Origin: Bacteroidales bacterium | Lineage (GTDB): Bacteria; Bacteroidota; Bacteroidia; Bacteroidales; F082 | Reading direction: 5' to 3' | DNA: 44,755 bases | NCBI GenBank assembly: GCA_017616675.1 | Contig: JAFZXR010000007.1 | Span: forward strand, 1-44,755 | Shown: piece by piece, positions 16,470 to 23,851 of the stretch | Layout: every line of letters starts with the position of its first letter | How positions within the stretch are numbered: position 1 is the stretch's first letter | The notes under the pieces: model-generated | The model's input: the letters and a program-made list of their open reading frames with translations, nothing else | What the model was told of the DNA's origin: nothing | Databases searched by the model: none | Translations under genes and position numbers: made by a program

Positions 16470-17433
16470 AATACGTCTTATTTTTCAATAGATAGTTAGT
16501 GACATAATCAAAGACACCGTCTTCGAGGCTGGTGAACGGTTTGTCGTACCCTGCCTTGCGGAGCTTTGTCATGTTGGCCTCGGTGAAGTACTGATATTTG
16601 TCGCGGATGTCGAGCGGGGTGTCGATAAACTTAATGTTTACGGCCTTTCCCATCGCCTTGAAGGTGTTGGCCGCGAGGTCGTAAAACGACCGAGCGTGCC
16701 CTGTTCCGAGGTTATAGAGACCGCTTTCGGGACGTTTTTCTATCAAGAATAGAATGACTGATGCGATATCTTTCACATAGATGAAATCGCGCAGCTGCTG
16801 GCCGTCTTTGAAGTCGGGACGATGTGAGCGGAACAGCTTCACCTCGCCGCTTTCCTCAATCTGATGGAACGAATGCAGAATCACCGATGCCATGCGGCCT
16901 TTGTGGTATTCGTTAGGACCGTAGACGTTGAAGAACTTCAGTCCGGCCCAGAACGGCGGGCATTTCGTTTGTTTCAGTATCCACTTGTCGATCTCGTTTT
17001 TCGAGCGGCCGTAAGGGTTGAGTGGCTGCAGCTTCTCGACTATGTCATGACTGTCGTTATAGCCGAGTTCGCCGCCGCCGTAGGTGGCGGCGGACGAGGC
17101 GTAGACCAGCGGAATCTGGTATTCGGTGCACAACGTCCACAGCTTCTCGGTGTAGTCGACATTCAACTCGACGAAGACGTTCCAGTCGAACTCGGTGGTG
17201 TCGGTACGAGCGCCGAGATGCACCACGAAATCAACCTTGTCGTGATTGATTTTCAACCAGTTATGAAGCTCTTTTCTATCTAAAAGAAGCTGATATTTCT
17301 TGTTGATATAGTTTCTTTCCTTCTGTTTTTTTGAGAAGTCATCGACGAGGACGAGGTCTTCCCTGCCCTGCTCGTTGAGGCATCCCGCCACAACGCTTGC
17401 GATGAAACCGGCTGCGCCTGTGATTACTATCAT
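16468..17433 (-). CDS. hldD: ADP-glyceromanno-heptose 6-epimerase
   Basis: This is a 321-residue extended short-chain dehydrogenase/reductase. It has the NAD(P)-binding GAAGFIAS (6-13) and the catalytic YGRSK (Tyr141, Lys145) preceded by ASSAATYGG. The length, the start MIVITGAAGFIASVVAGCLN and segments such as KNEIDKWIL and FFNVYGPNEYHKGRMAS fit HldD/RfaD, which makes ADP-L-glycero-D-manno-heptose for the LPS inner core. It follows rluD with a 5-nt gap. Another NAD-dependent sugar epimerase is the alternative, but the fit is good. Confidence 0.88.
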   Translation of the reverse strand: MIVITGAAGFIASVVAGCLNEQGREDLVLVDDFSKKQKERNYINKKYQLLLDRKELHNWLKINHDKVDFVVHLGARTDTTEFDWNVFVELNVDYTEKLWTLCTEYQIPLVYASSAATYGGGELGYNDSHDIVEKLQPLNPYGRSKNEIDKWILKQTKCPPFWAGLKFFNVYGPNEYHKGRMASVILHSFHQIEESGEVKLFRSHRPDFKDGQQLRDFIYVKDIASVILFLIEKRPESGLYNLGTGHARSFYDLAANTFKAMGKAVNIKFIDTPLDIRDKYQYFTEANMTKLRKAGYDKPFTSLEDGVFDYVTNYLLKNKTY

Positions 17434-17438
17434 ATCGT

Positions 17439-18491
17439 TTAATTTTCGTCTGTTCTTGTCTTTAAATAATTACGCCATTTCTCCAGCACCGCGAGCATAT
17501 CCGACGGCAGCTGGGAGTCGAAATAGAGCTCTTTTCCTGTCGTAGGATGCACGAAGCCCAGCACCTTGGCATGCAGGCAGTGACGAGGTATCTCGTTGAA
17601 GCAGTTATCAATAAACTGGCGGTATTTCGAGAATGTGGTACCTTTCAGGATCCTGTCGCCGCCGTAGAGCGCGTCGTTGAACAAAGGATGTCCTGCATAC
17701 TGCATGTGCACGCGAATCTGGTGAGTGCGACCCGTCTCGAGGCGGCATTCCACCAAAGTGACGTAGTTGAAACGCTCCAGAACCTTGTAATGCGTCACTG
17801 CTTCCTTACCCTGGCTGCCGTCGGGATAGACCGCCATAGCCACGCGATCGCGCACCGAACGCCCGATATTGCCTTCAATAGTGCCTTCATCTTCAGCAAA
17901 ATCGCCCCAAACGAGAGCCTGATAACGACGCGTTATCGAATGCTCGAAAAACTGCGCCGCCAACACCGTCTGCGCCGTCTCGTTCTTAGCCACAATCATC
18001 AAGCCGGTGGTGTCCTTATCGATGCGATGCACCAGATATCCGAAGCCGTTGTCGACCTTTGAGCCGTTTTCCTTGAAATGATAAGCCAAGGCGTTGAGCA
18101 AGGTTCCGTCGAAGTTACCGTGACCGGGATGTACCACAAGGCCTGCCTGCTTGTTCACCACTATGACGTCGTCGTCTTCGTAAACCACGTCGAGCGGGAT
18201 GTTTTCAGGCGTGATGACGATTTCGCGAGGCGGATATGCCAGCACCACGGTGACCACGTCGAAAGGCTTCACTTTATAGTTCGACTTCACCGGCTTGTCA
18301 TTGACAAGGATACTGCCAGCTTTTGCAGCATTTTGAACCCTGTTTCGGGAAACGTTTTCAAGTCGGTTTTGCAGGAACTTATCGACACGCGTCAGGGTCT
18401 GACCTTTATCGGCAACGATACGGAAATGCTCGAAAAGCTCAGTACTCTCCTCAGTGTTGTCTCCAAGAACGCCCACAAAATCTTCCGACAT
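17439..18491 (-). CDS. rluD: 23S rRNA pseudouridine synthase, RluD type
   Basis: This is a 350-residue RluA/RluD-family pseudouridine synthase. It has an N-terminal S4 RNA-binding domain (about 34-83) and the catalytic motif HRIDKDTTG at 155-163 (Asp158). ETGRTHQIRVHM and HCLHAKVLGF lie further on. RluD modifies helix 69 of 23S rRNA and supports ribosome assembly. The gene lies 7 nt after the T9SS cargo gene and 5 nt before hldD in a minus-strand operon headed by a PASTA protein. Assignment to RluD rather than RluC/A is by length and domains. Confidence 0.92.
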   Translation of the reverse strand: MSEDFVGVLGDNTEESTELFEHFRIVADKGQTLTRVDKFLQNRLENVSRNRVQNAAKAGSILVNDKPVKSNYKVKPFDVVTVVLAYPPREIVITPENIPLDVVYEDDDVIVVNKQAGLVVHPGHGNFDGTLLNALAYHFKENGSKVDNGFGYLVHRIDKDTTGLMIVAKNETAQTVLAAQFFEHSITRRYQALVWGDFAEDEGTIEGNIGRSVRDRVAMAVYPDGSQGKEAVTHYKVLERFNYVTLVECRLETGRTHQIRVHMQYAGHPLFNDALYGGDRILKGTTFSKYRQFIDNCFNEIPRHCLHAKVLGFVHPTTGKELYFDSQLPSDMLAVLEKWRNYLKTRTDEN

Positions 18492-18498
18492 ATCTTAA

Positions 18499-20388
18499 TT
18501 ATTTGGAAATCAATAATTTAGATGTTTCAAAAGAGCCATCATTCATAATGACACGCAAGAGATATATGCCATTTTGTAAATCATTGATATTCAATTCATT
18601 ACAATATTGATAATTCTTAATAGCTCTACCTGCGAGGTCATAGATCACGACTTCATCGGCCATCTCATCGTCGACACCTTCGATACGCACGACATTGCTT
18701 GCCGGATTAGGATACAGCGCGAGTTTATTTGCCATCTCCTGATTCTCGCCAATGCCAATAAAATAAGGATTTTTACCCATAACAGGCCTAATCATGAAGG
18801 AGCCGTGGTAAGAGGTGTTTTTCCAGCCTTCGCCAGCATCGTAGAAGCAATATTGACGGTTATCTTTCGACGTGTCGAATCCTACATTTATCGATTTGTT
18901 ATACTGCTGACGAATACCGACGTAGAATGTGGTGTTGACCTTAACCACTTCGTCGAAGATATAGTTAGAAAAGCCGTAAAACGTATGGTCCTCCCATTTA
19001 GGTCGTTGATTTTCAAGTCTATAAAGCACCTGACCTGGCTTGCCGTTATTATCTTTCCACACTATGATGTCGAAGAAATTGAAGTTCGCGTTGTTGAAGG
19101 TTCGGTTGAACAGGATCTGCACGCCACTCACTGTGTCGAGTTTCATGACCTTAAACTGTGCAGCGAAATAAGTGTCGCCCGGGACGAGGCCATAGCCCAT
19201 CTCAGGAGTGCCGTCGTCGTAAGCGAAATAGTTGTAAAAGCCTTGTTTTACAATAATTGAGTCGCCTGCCACCTCATCGCCGTGTTCGTCGACAACCTCA
19301 ACGTAATGGCGGATTGTGAACGAGGTAGTGTCGATATTCAGGTTATAAGGATAGATGAAATCGCCCATCACCACTGAGTCTTTCAACACGCCGGCAGTCG
19401 GATACTGATTGATGACAAAAGGATTTGAAGTGTATGAATAACCCCAATCGGAGTTGTTGTCATCGACCTCGCAATAGTAACGCACTTCATGCGCATTAAC
19501 ATCCTGATTGGTGAGATACATATTGAAAATATTGTCGATCTCGCTGATAGGATTATCCATATAATGCTTATAAGGCATTGAACTATAACGTTTTAGGAAC
19601 GTCGGAGAAGTATTGGTAAAGCTCACCATCGGATAGGTGTCGTTAAGAGCACTTCTGTCTTTGTCGAGATAAACGAAGTCGACATTCCACTGGTCCATAT
19701 TGCTTCTATCGTTAGGATACATTGTGGTTGGCAGCGTTCCGTAGTTGTAAAACATCACGTAGAACTCGTCGGTGAAGAAACATGTGTCGGTAATCGGGAT
19801 CATAACCTTTTTGAAATATTGGCTGGTCCCTAATGAGCCTATGAACGACTCAAGGCTTTGCCCTTCTGTCGACCAGACATGTCGCCAAATGATGCTGTCG
19901 TTGGCGTTGTAGCCGAATTTCAGTACGAGCGAGTCGTCGCGTTCAGGACTGTCGCCGAAGCCTCCCGGCTGGTAATAGAAGCTGAAATAAACCGAATCGG
20001 CAGGTGTAAGTTTTTGATTATCAATGCTATCAAGACGAATTTTTACAGAAATAAGAGTGTCGCCGATAAACGGGTTGCTGCTGCCGCGAGTGTAGACTTT
20101 TCCATAACGGTCGATGACGTCGAGTGTAGCTGAACGGTAGTTGACCGGCATCTTGGGGAAGCTTGAGTTGGCAAACACATTGCCTCTCTGCCATTTAGCT
20201 TCATCGGGATAGAGGCCCGGCTTGGTGAAATCGTCGAAGAATGGCAGCGTGGCGACCGCCTCATCTCGCAAAAGCGCTTGTTTTTCCTCAGGAATACCGC
20301 CGTTGAAACCCGTCAGGTATTCTTGAGAAACGCCGTCGGACAGGAAGAAAACGGCCATCAATATTATGAAAACAAATCTTTTATTCAT
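18499..20388 (-). CDS. Secreted protein with T9SS sorting domain
   Basis: This is a 629-residue protein with a signal peptide (ends SDGVSQ). The large beta-rich middle has no catalytic motif I recognise; FFDDFTKPGLYPDEAKW and the following strands resemble choice-of-anchor jelly-roll modules. The C-terminal type A T9SS domain runs from LYPNPASNVVRI to GIYLLRVIM and KLLISK. The gene overlaps the PASTA gene by 8 nt and is followed closely by rluD, so it belongs to that operon. Role unknown; envelope-associated by context. Confidence 0.85.
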   Translation of the reverse strand: MNKRFVFIILMAVFFLSDGVSQEYLTGFNGGIPEEKQALLRDEAVATLPFFDDFTKPGLYPDEAKWQRGNVFANSSFPKMPVNYRSATLDVIDRYGKVYTRGSSNPFIGDTLISVKIRLDSIDNQKLTPADSVYFSFYYQPGGFGDSPERDDSLVLKFGYNANDSIIWRHVWSTEGQSLESFIGSLGTSQYFKKVMIPITDTCFFTDEFYVMFYNYGTLPTTMYPNDRSNMDQWNVDFVYLDKDRSALNDTYPMVSFTNTSPTFLKRYSSMPYKHYMDNPISEIDNIFNMYLTNQDVNAHEVRYYCEVDDNNSDWGYSYTSNPFVINQYPTAGVLKDSVVMGDFIYPYNLNIDTTSFTIRHYVEVVDEHGDEVAGDSIIVKQGFYNYFAYDDGTPEMGYGLVPGDTYFAAQFKVMKLDTVSGVQILFNRTFNNANFNFFDIIVWKDNNGKPGQVLYRLENQRPKWEDHTFYGFSNYIFDEVVKVNTTFYVGIRQQYNKSINVGFDTSKDNRQYCFYDAGEGWKNTSYHGSFMIRPVMGKNPYFIGIGENQEMANKLALYPNPASNVVRIEGVDDEMADEVVIYDLAGRAIKNYQYCNELNINDLQNGIYLLRVIMNDGSFETSKLLISK

Positions 20389-21430
20389 CGTAATAATAAG
20401 TTGTATCTACTTTATAATCAATATCTTCGCTCTTGAGGACATTATGCTCGGAATAATCGATTCCCATCGGCTTGCCATAGTACGTATTAAAGCGTAACTG
20501 TTTGTCTTTCAGTCTCTTAATCGAATCATAAGAGAACGTTCTGTTGCGCAGGATATAGTTGAAACTGTCGATGAGATACTTCACTGTGTCGGAGCTGTAA
20601 CGTTTGAGTCGCCAAGCCTCTGCGATAGAGTCGCGGCGGAATTTCTCGTGTTTATACCAGTCGAAGTCGAAAAACTCGTCCGACCTGTACCACACATCGA
20701 CTGTCGAGCCCAGCGGCACCAGCACATCGGGCGAATAGTAAGGATCCATGCGGCTCACGAAGAGGTGTTCCGGGTCGCCGTCGTCGATAAAAATCTCGTT
20801 TCCGATGTTCAGAGAGGCGTTGTTGATCACTTCCTGCACGTTGGCGATATTAGTGCCGACCAAATCTGGAAGATTCGTGGTTTTGTTGCCTGTTCCGAGG
20901 CCCACAATGAGTGTCACGGCGGTGCCTTTCACCACATCTTCCTTAGGATTGACGACTTTCTCGTCGATCTTCTGTTCGATGACGGCGTTTCGGGCGAAAT
21001 ATTCGACAAATTCGAGCTTGTCGACCTTCAAACCGGCTATGTTAAGGCTCACCATCGCCTGACGCAGCGAGAGGTTACGCAGATTCGGCATCTTGACAAT
21101 CTCGGGAGCGATGGATGTGCGGATGATATACATATTTCTGCCTTTCTTGACCATCGCGCCAGGCCTCGGATTCTGCTGATACACAGCGCCTTCTGGGAAA
21201 TCCTTGACGTAGATGCTGTCGAGAAGGATGAAGGTGAACTCGTCTTTATAAAGCTCAACGGCCTCGTCATAGTTCATACGTTCCATGTTTGGAACCGGGA
21301 ACTCGGTGCCATGGCGTGTGAATCGTGCCAAGCCCGAAAAAGTGAATTCGAGCGCGGCGACAACCACTAACACCATGATTATCAAGCTGATATAAAACCA
21401 TTTATCTTTTAAAAAACGAAATGCCTTCAT
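20381..21430 (-). CDS. PASTA-domain membrane protein
   Basis: From ATG 21430 (MKAFRFLKDKWFYISL...) this is 349 residues; the open frame upstream of it crosses the promoter and ddl region and is not part of the gene. A short N-terminus is followed by a membrane helix (about 12-33) and three PASTA domains (starting near FPVPNM, VKMPNLRNLSLRQAM and TNLPDLVGTNIANVQ). A Tyr/Asp-rich tail follows. There is no kinase domain. PASTA domains bind peptidoglycan stem peptides or beta-lactams in other proteins, so a wall-sensing or wall-binding role is likely. It diverges from ddl, which fits cell-wall function. Confidence 0.9.
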   Translation of the reverse strand: MKAFRFLKDKWFYISLIIMVLVVVAALEFTFSGLARFTRHGTEFPVPNMERMNYDEAVELYKDEFTFILLDSIYVKDFPEGAVYQQNPRPGAMVKKGRNMYIIRTSIAPEIVKMPNLRNLSLRQAMVSLNIAGLKVDKLEFVEYFARNAVIEQKIDEKVVNPKEDVVKGTAVTLIVGLGTGNKTTNLPDLVGTNIANVQEVINNASLNIGNEIFIDDGDPEHLFVSRMDPYYSPDVLVPLGSTVDVWYRSDEFFDFDWYKHEKFRRDSIAEAWRLKRYSSDTVKYLIDSFNYILRNRTFSYDSIKRLKDKQLRFNTYYGKPMGIDYSEHNVLKSEDIDYKVDTTYYYDE

Positions 21431-21468
21431 TTTTTTAATTTTTTCGTCGACGATAATGTCGTTTTTTG

Positions 21469-21490
21469 TATCTTTGAACTCGCAAAGATA
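21469..21490. promoter_or_regulatory. Divergent -7 boxes forming a perfect inverted repeat
   Basis: TATCTTTG at 21469-21476 (plus, towards ddl) and its exact reverse complement CAAAGATA at 21483-21490 (minus-strand TATCTTTG, towards the PASTA gene) are separated by 6 nt. Each matches TAnnTTTG. Neither has a clear TTTG -33 box. The two start sites would lie close together and the sites overlap. Confidence 0.7.
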
Positions 21491-21521
21491 ATGATTTTTA
21501 TTGAATTTTATTATATAAAAC

Positions 21522-22496
21522 ATGAAAAAAATAGCAATAGTCTGTGGCGGATACTCCGGAGAGTATGAAATTTCGGTCAGTAGCGCAAAGGTAGTGAAGA
21601 AACATCTCGACCCAAAGAAATACGATGCGTACATCATTGTGATTCAGAAAGATAGGTGGTATCATCTTGAAGATGACGGCACCAAGACCGACGTCGACAA
21701 GAACGATTTCTCGATAAAAGTCAAGGGTAAGAAGGTCGTCTTCGACGCTGTTTTCAATGCCATCCACGGCGTGCCGGGCGAAGACGGACAGCTGCTCGGA
21801 TACTTCGAGATGCTTGGTCTGCCTTACACTTCGTCGAATTTCACCACTTCGGCCTTGACCTTCCACAAGGACTTCTGCAAGAAGATAGCGGCGGCGGCAG
21901 GTGCCAACGTCTCCCCTTCAATTATCATCAACAGAGGCGAGGAATACGATGCCAAGAAAATCATCAAAACCTTGGGATTGCCTTTGTTTGTCAAGCCTAC
22001 GCGCAATGGCTCATCCGTTGGAGTTAGTAAGGTCAAGGCCGAAGAAGATTTCGTAAAGGCTGTTGACGACGCTTTCAAAGCCGGCAACCAGGTGATGTGC
22101 GAGAAATTTGTGAAAGGCCGCGAGCTGGCATGCACGGTGATGCAGGTCAAGGGCAAGACGATGGTGTTCCCTATCACCGAGGTGGTCAGCAAAAACGATT
22201 TCTTCGACTACGAGGCGAAATACACTGCTGGAAAGTCGGACGAGATCACGCCCGCTGCGTTGGATGAGGTTTCAGAGATTGAGGTCAAGGCCACGTCGGC
22301 TATGCTTTACGACAAGTTCGAGTGCAAAGGCTTTGCCCGTTTCGACTATATCATGACGCCTAAACAGCTGGTTTTCATCGAGGTGAATATTGTGCCAGGT
22401 ATGTCGGAGGCATCAATAATGCCAAAACAAGCAGCCTGCATGGGCATTACGCTCGACAAGCTGTTTGGTTTGGCATTAGAGAATATTCTTGACTAG
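21522..22496 (+). CDS. ddl: D-alanine--D-alanine ligase
   Basis: This is a 324-residue ATP-grasp ligase that makes D-Ala-D-Ala for peptidoglycan. Family motifs are CGGYSGEYEISVSSA at the N-terminus, GEDGQLLGYFEMLGLPYT, the ATP-grasp core (KPTRNGSSVGVSKV) and the C-terminal EVNIVPGMSEASIMPKQA. Length is normal. It is a single plus-strand gene between the divergent PASTA operon and the convergent frr, whose coding region it overlaps by 4 nt. Confidence 0.96.
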   Translation: MKKIAIVCGGYSGEYEISVSSAKVVKKHLDPKKYDAYIIVIQKDRWYHLEDDGTKTDVDKNDFSIKVKGKKVVFDAVFNAIHGVPGEDGQLLGYFEMLGLPYTSSNFTTSALTFHKDFCKKIAAAAGANVSPSIIINRGEEYDAKKIIKTLGLPLFVKPTRNGSSVGVSKVKAEEDFVKAVDDAFKAGNQVMCEKFVKGRELACTVMQVKGKTMVFPITEVVSKNDFFDYEAKYTAGKSDEITPAALDEVSEIEVKATSAMLYDKFECKGFARFDYIMTPKQLVFIEVNIVPGMSEASIMPKQAACMGITLDKLFGLALENILD

Positions 22497-23056
22497 ACAG
22501 TCAGGATGTCTTTCTGCTTGAGTTCGTAAAGATCATCGATTTTCTTCACGAATTTATCTGTCAGCTTCTGGATTTCTTCCTGGAGCTGTTTCACTTCGTC
22601 TTCCGAAACGCCTTCTTTTTCAAGCTTTTTGGCGTCGTCGTTAGAGTTACGGCGGATGTTACGGATACCCACTTTCGCTTCTTCGGCGGCTGTCTTGGCG
22701 CGTTTGGCGAGGTCTTTACGACGTTCTTCTGTCAGCGGCGGCACCATGATTCTCAGGAAGTCGCCTTCGTTTTTCGGGTTGAAGCCGAGGTTAGCGGCCT
22801 GGATAGCCTTGTCGATGGCTCCGATTGAGCTCTTGTCGAACGGCATCACGATAATCTGACGCGGGTCGGGAGTGCCAATGTTGGCGGTTTGCTCAATAGG
22901 GACAAGTGTTCCGTAGTATTCGACCTTCACGCCCTGCAACATCATCGGACTTGCCTTGCCGGCTCTGATCTTCTGAAACTCCGACTCGAGATGCTTGACG
23001 GCACCTTCCATCGATTCGGTCGTTTCATCCAAAATAAATTGAGATTCTTCAGTCAT
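22493..23056 (-). CDS. frr: Ribosome recycling factor
   Basis: This is a 187-residue ribosome recycling factor that splits post-termination ribosomes with EF-G. It has the typical long helical bundle and the conserved segment FQKIRAGKASPMMLQGVKVE, then TPDPRQIIVMPFDKSSI and the C-terminal basic helix. It follows pyrH as in many bacteria, with a 39-nt gap that holds a possible promoter element. The stop overlaps the ddl stop by 4 nt (tail to tail). Confidence 0.96.
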   Translation of the reverse strand: MTEESQFILDETTESMEGAVKHLESEFQKIRAGKASPMMLQGVKVEYYGTLVPIEQTANIGTPDPRQIIVMPFDKSSIGAIDKAIQAANLGFNPKNEGDFLRIMVPPLTEERRKDLAKRAKTAAEEAKVGIRNIRRNSNDDAKKLEKEGVSEDEVKQLQEEIQKLTDKFVKKIDDLYELKQKDILTV

Positions 23057-23076
23057 TTTTCTTAAATTTTTCGGGA

Positions 23077-23084
23077 CAAAAATA
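23077..23084 (-). promoter_or_regulatory. Possible internal -7 element for frr
   Basis: On the minus strand 23084-23077 reads TATTTTTG within the 39-nt pyrH-frr gap, 20 nt before the frr ATG. No -33 TTTG is found at the right distance. It may give frr some pyrH-independent transcription. Confidence 0.35.
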
Positions 23085-23095
23085 CAAAATATTTT

Positions 23096-23803
23096 TTATT
23101 TCGTCACGATGGTGCCGATTTTTTCTCCGTTCAACACTTTTGTGAGGTTACCTTTGGTGTTCATATCGAACACGAGCATCGGGATGTTGTTTTCCTTGCA
23201 CATGGTGAATGCTGTGAGGTCCATAACCTTGAGGTTTTTAGCGTATGCCTCGTCGTAAGTTATTGAATCATACTTCTTTGCTGTCGGGTCTTTCTCCGGA
23301 TCGGCGGTGTAGATGCCGTCGACGCGGGTGCCTTTGAGGATGATCTCGGCCTTGACCTCGGCGGCACGGAGTGCTGAGCCTGTGTCGGTGGTGAAGAACG
23401 GGTTGCCCGTGCCGCCGCCGATGACGACGACGTAGCCTTCTTCAAGCAACTTTATGGCCTTGGCACTTGACATCGAGTCGGCGATGCGGTCGATGTAAAG
23501 TCCTGATAACAATGCTGCTTTCACGCCTTTGGCCTGTAGTGTCGACTGTATTGCCATGCTGTTGATGACGGTGGCGAGCATTCCCATGTAGTCGCCCTGG
23601 ATGCGGTCCATGCCTTTGCTGGCACCTTGGAGGCCGCGGAAGATGTTGCCTCCACCTATGACGATGGCAATCTGCGCACCGGCTTTCACTGCTGCGGCAA
23701 TCTCTTCAGCGTAATCGTCGAGACGCTGAGGATCGATGCCATACTGTTGATTTCCCATCAAAGCTTCACCGCTAAGCTTAAGTAAAACTCTTTTGTATTT
23801 CAT
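23096..23803 (-). CDS. pyrH: Uridylate kinase (UMP kinase)
   Basis: This is a 235-residue hexameric bacterial UMP kinase of the amino-acid-kinase fold; it phosphorylates UMP to UDP in pyrimidine synthesis. Visible motifs are KLSGEALMG at the N-terminus, VIGGGNIFRG, the segment VIGGGTGNPFFTTDTGSALR and the nucleotide-binding GTRVDGIYTADPEKD. It precedes frr. A 7-bp A/T repeat array lies directly upstream of its ATG. Confidence 0.96.
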   Translation of the reverse strand: MKYKRVLLKLSGEALMGNQQYGIDPQRLDDYAEEIAAAVKAGAQIAIVIGGGNIFRGLQGASKGMDRIQGDYMGMLATVINSMAIQSTLQAKGVKAALLSGLYIDRIADSMSSAKAIKLLEEGYVVVIGGGTGNPFFTTDTGSALRAAEVKAEIILKGTRVDGIYTADPEKDPTAKKYDSITYDEAYAKNLKVMDLTAFTMCKENNIPMLVFDMNTKGNLTKVLNGEKIGTIVTK

Positions 23804-23806
23804 ATA

Positions 23807-23846
23807 TTCAAAATTTAAAATTCAAAGATTTAAAATTTAAAATTCA
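23807..23846 (-). repeat. 7-bp tandem repeat upstream of pyrH
   Basis: On the plus strand the units are TTCAAAA, TTTAAAA, TTCAAAGA (8 nt), TTTAAAA, TTTAAAA and a partial TTCA. They fill the 48-nt gap between the patatin-barrel stop (23852) and the pyrH ATG (23803). In the transcribed direction the unit is ATTTTAA-like. Confidence 0.75.
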
Positions 23847-23851
23847 TTTTT

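Noticed and set aside
20648..21370. A 240-codon plus-strand frame opposite the PASTA gene.
   Set aside because: It is antisense to three clear PASTA domains and has no promoter or family features.
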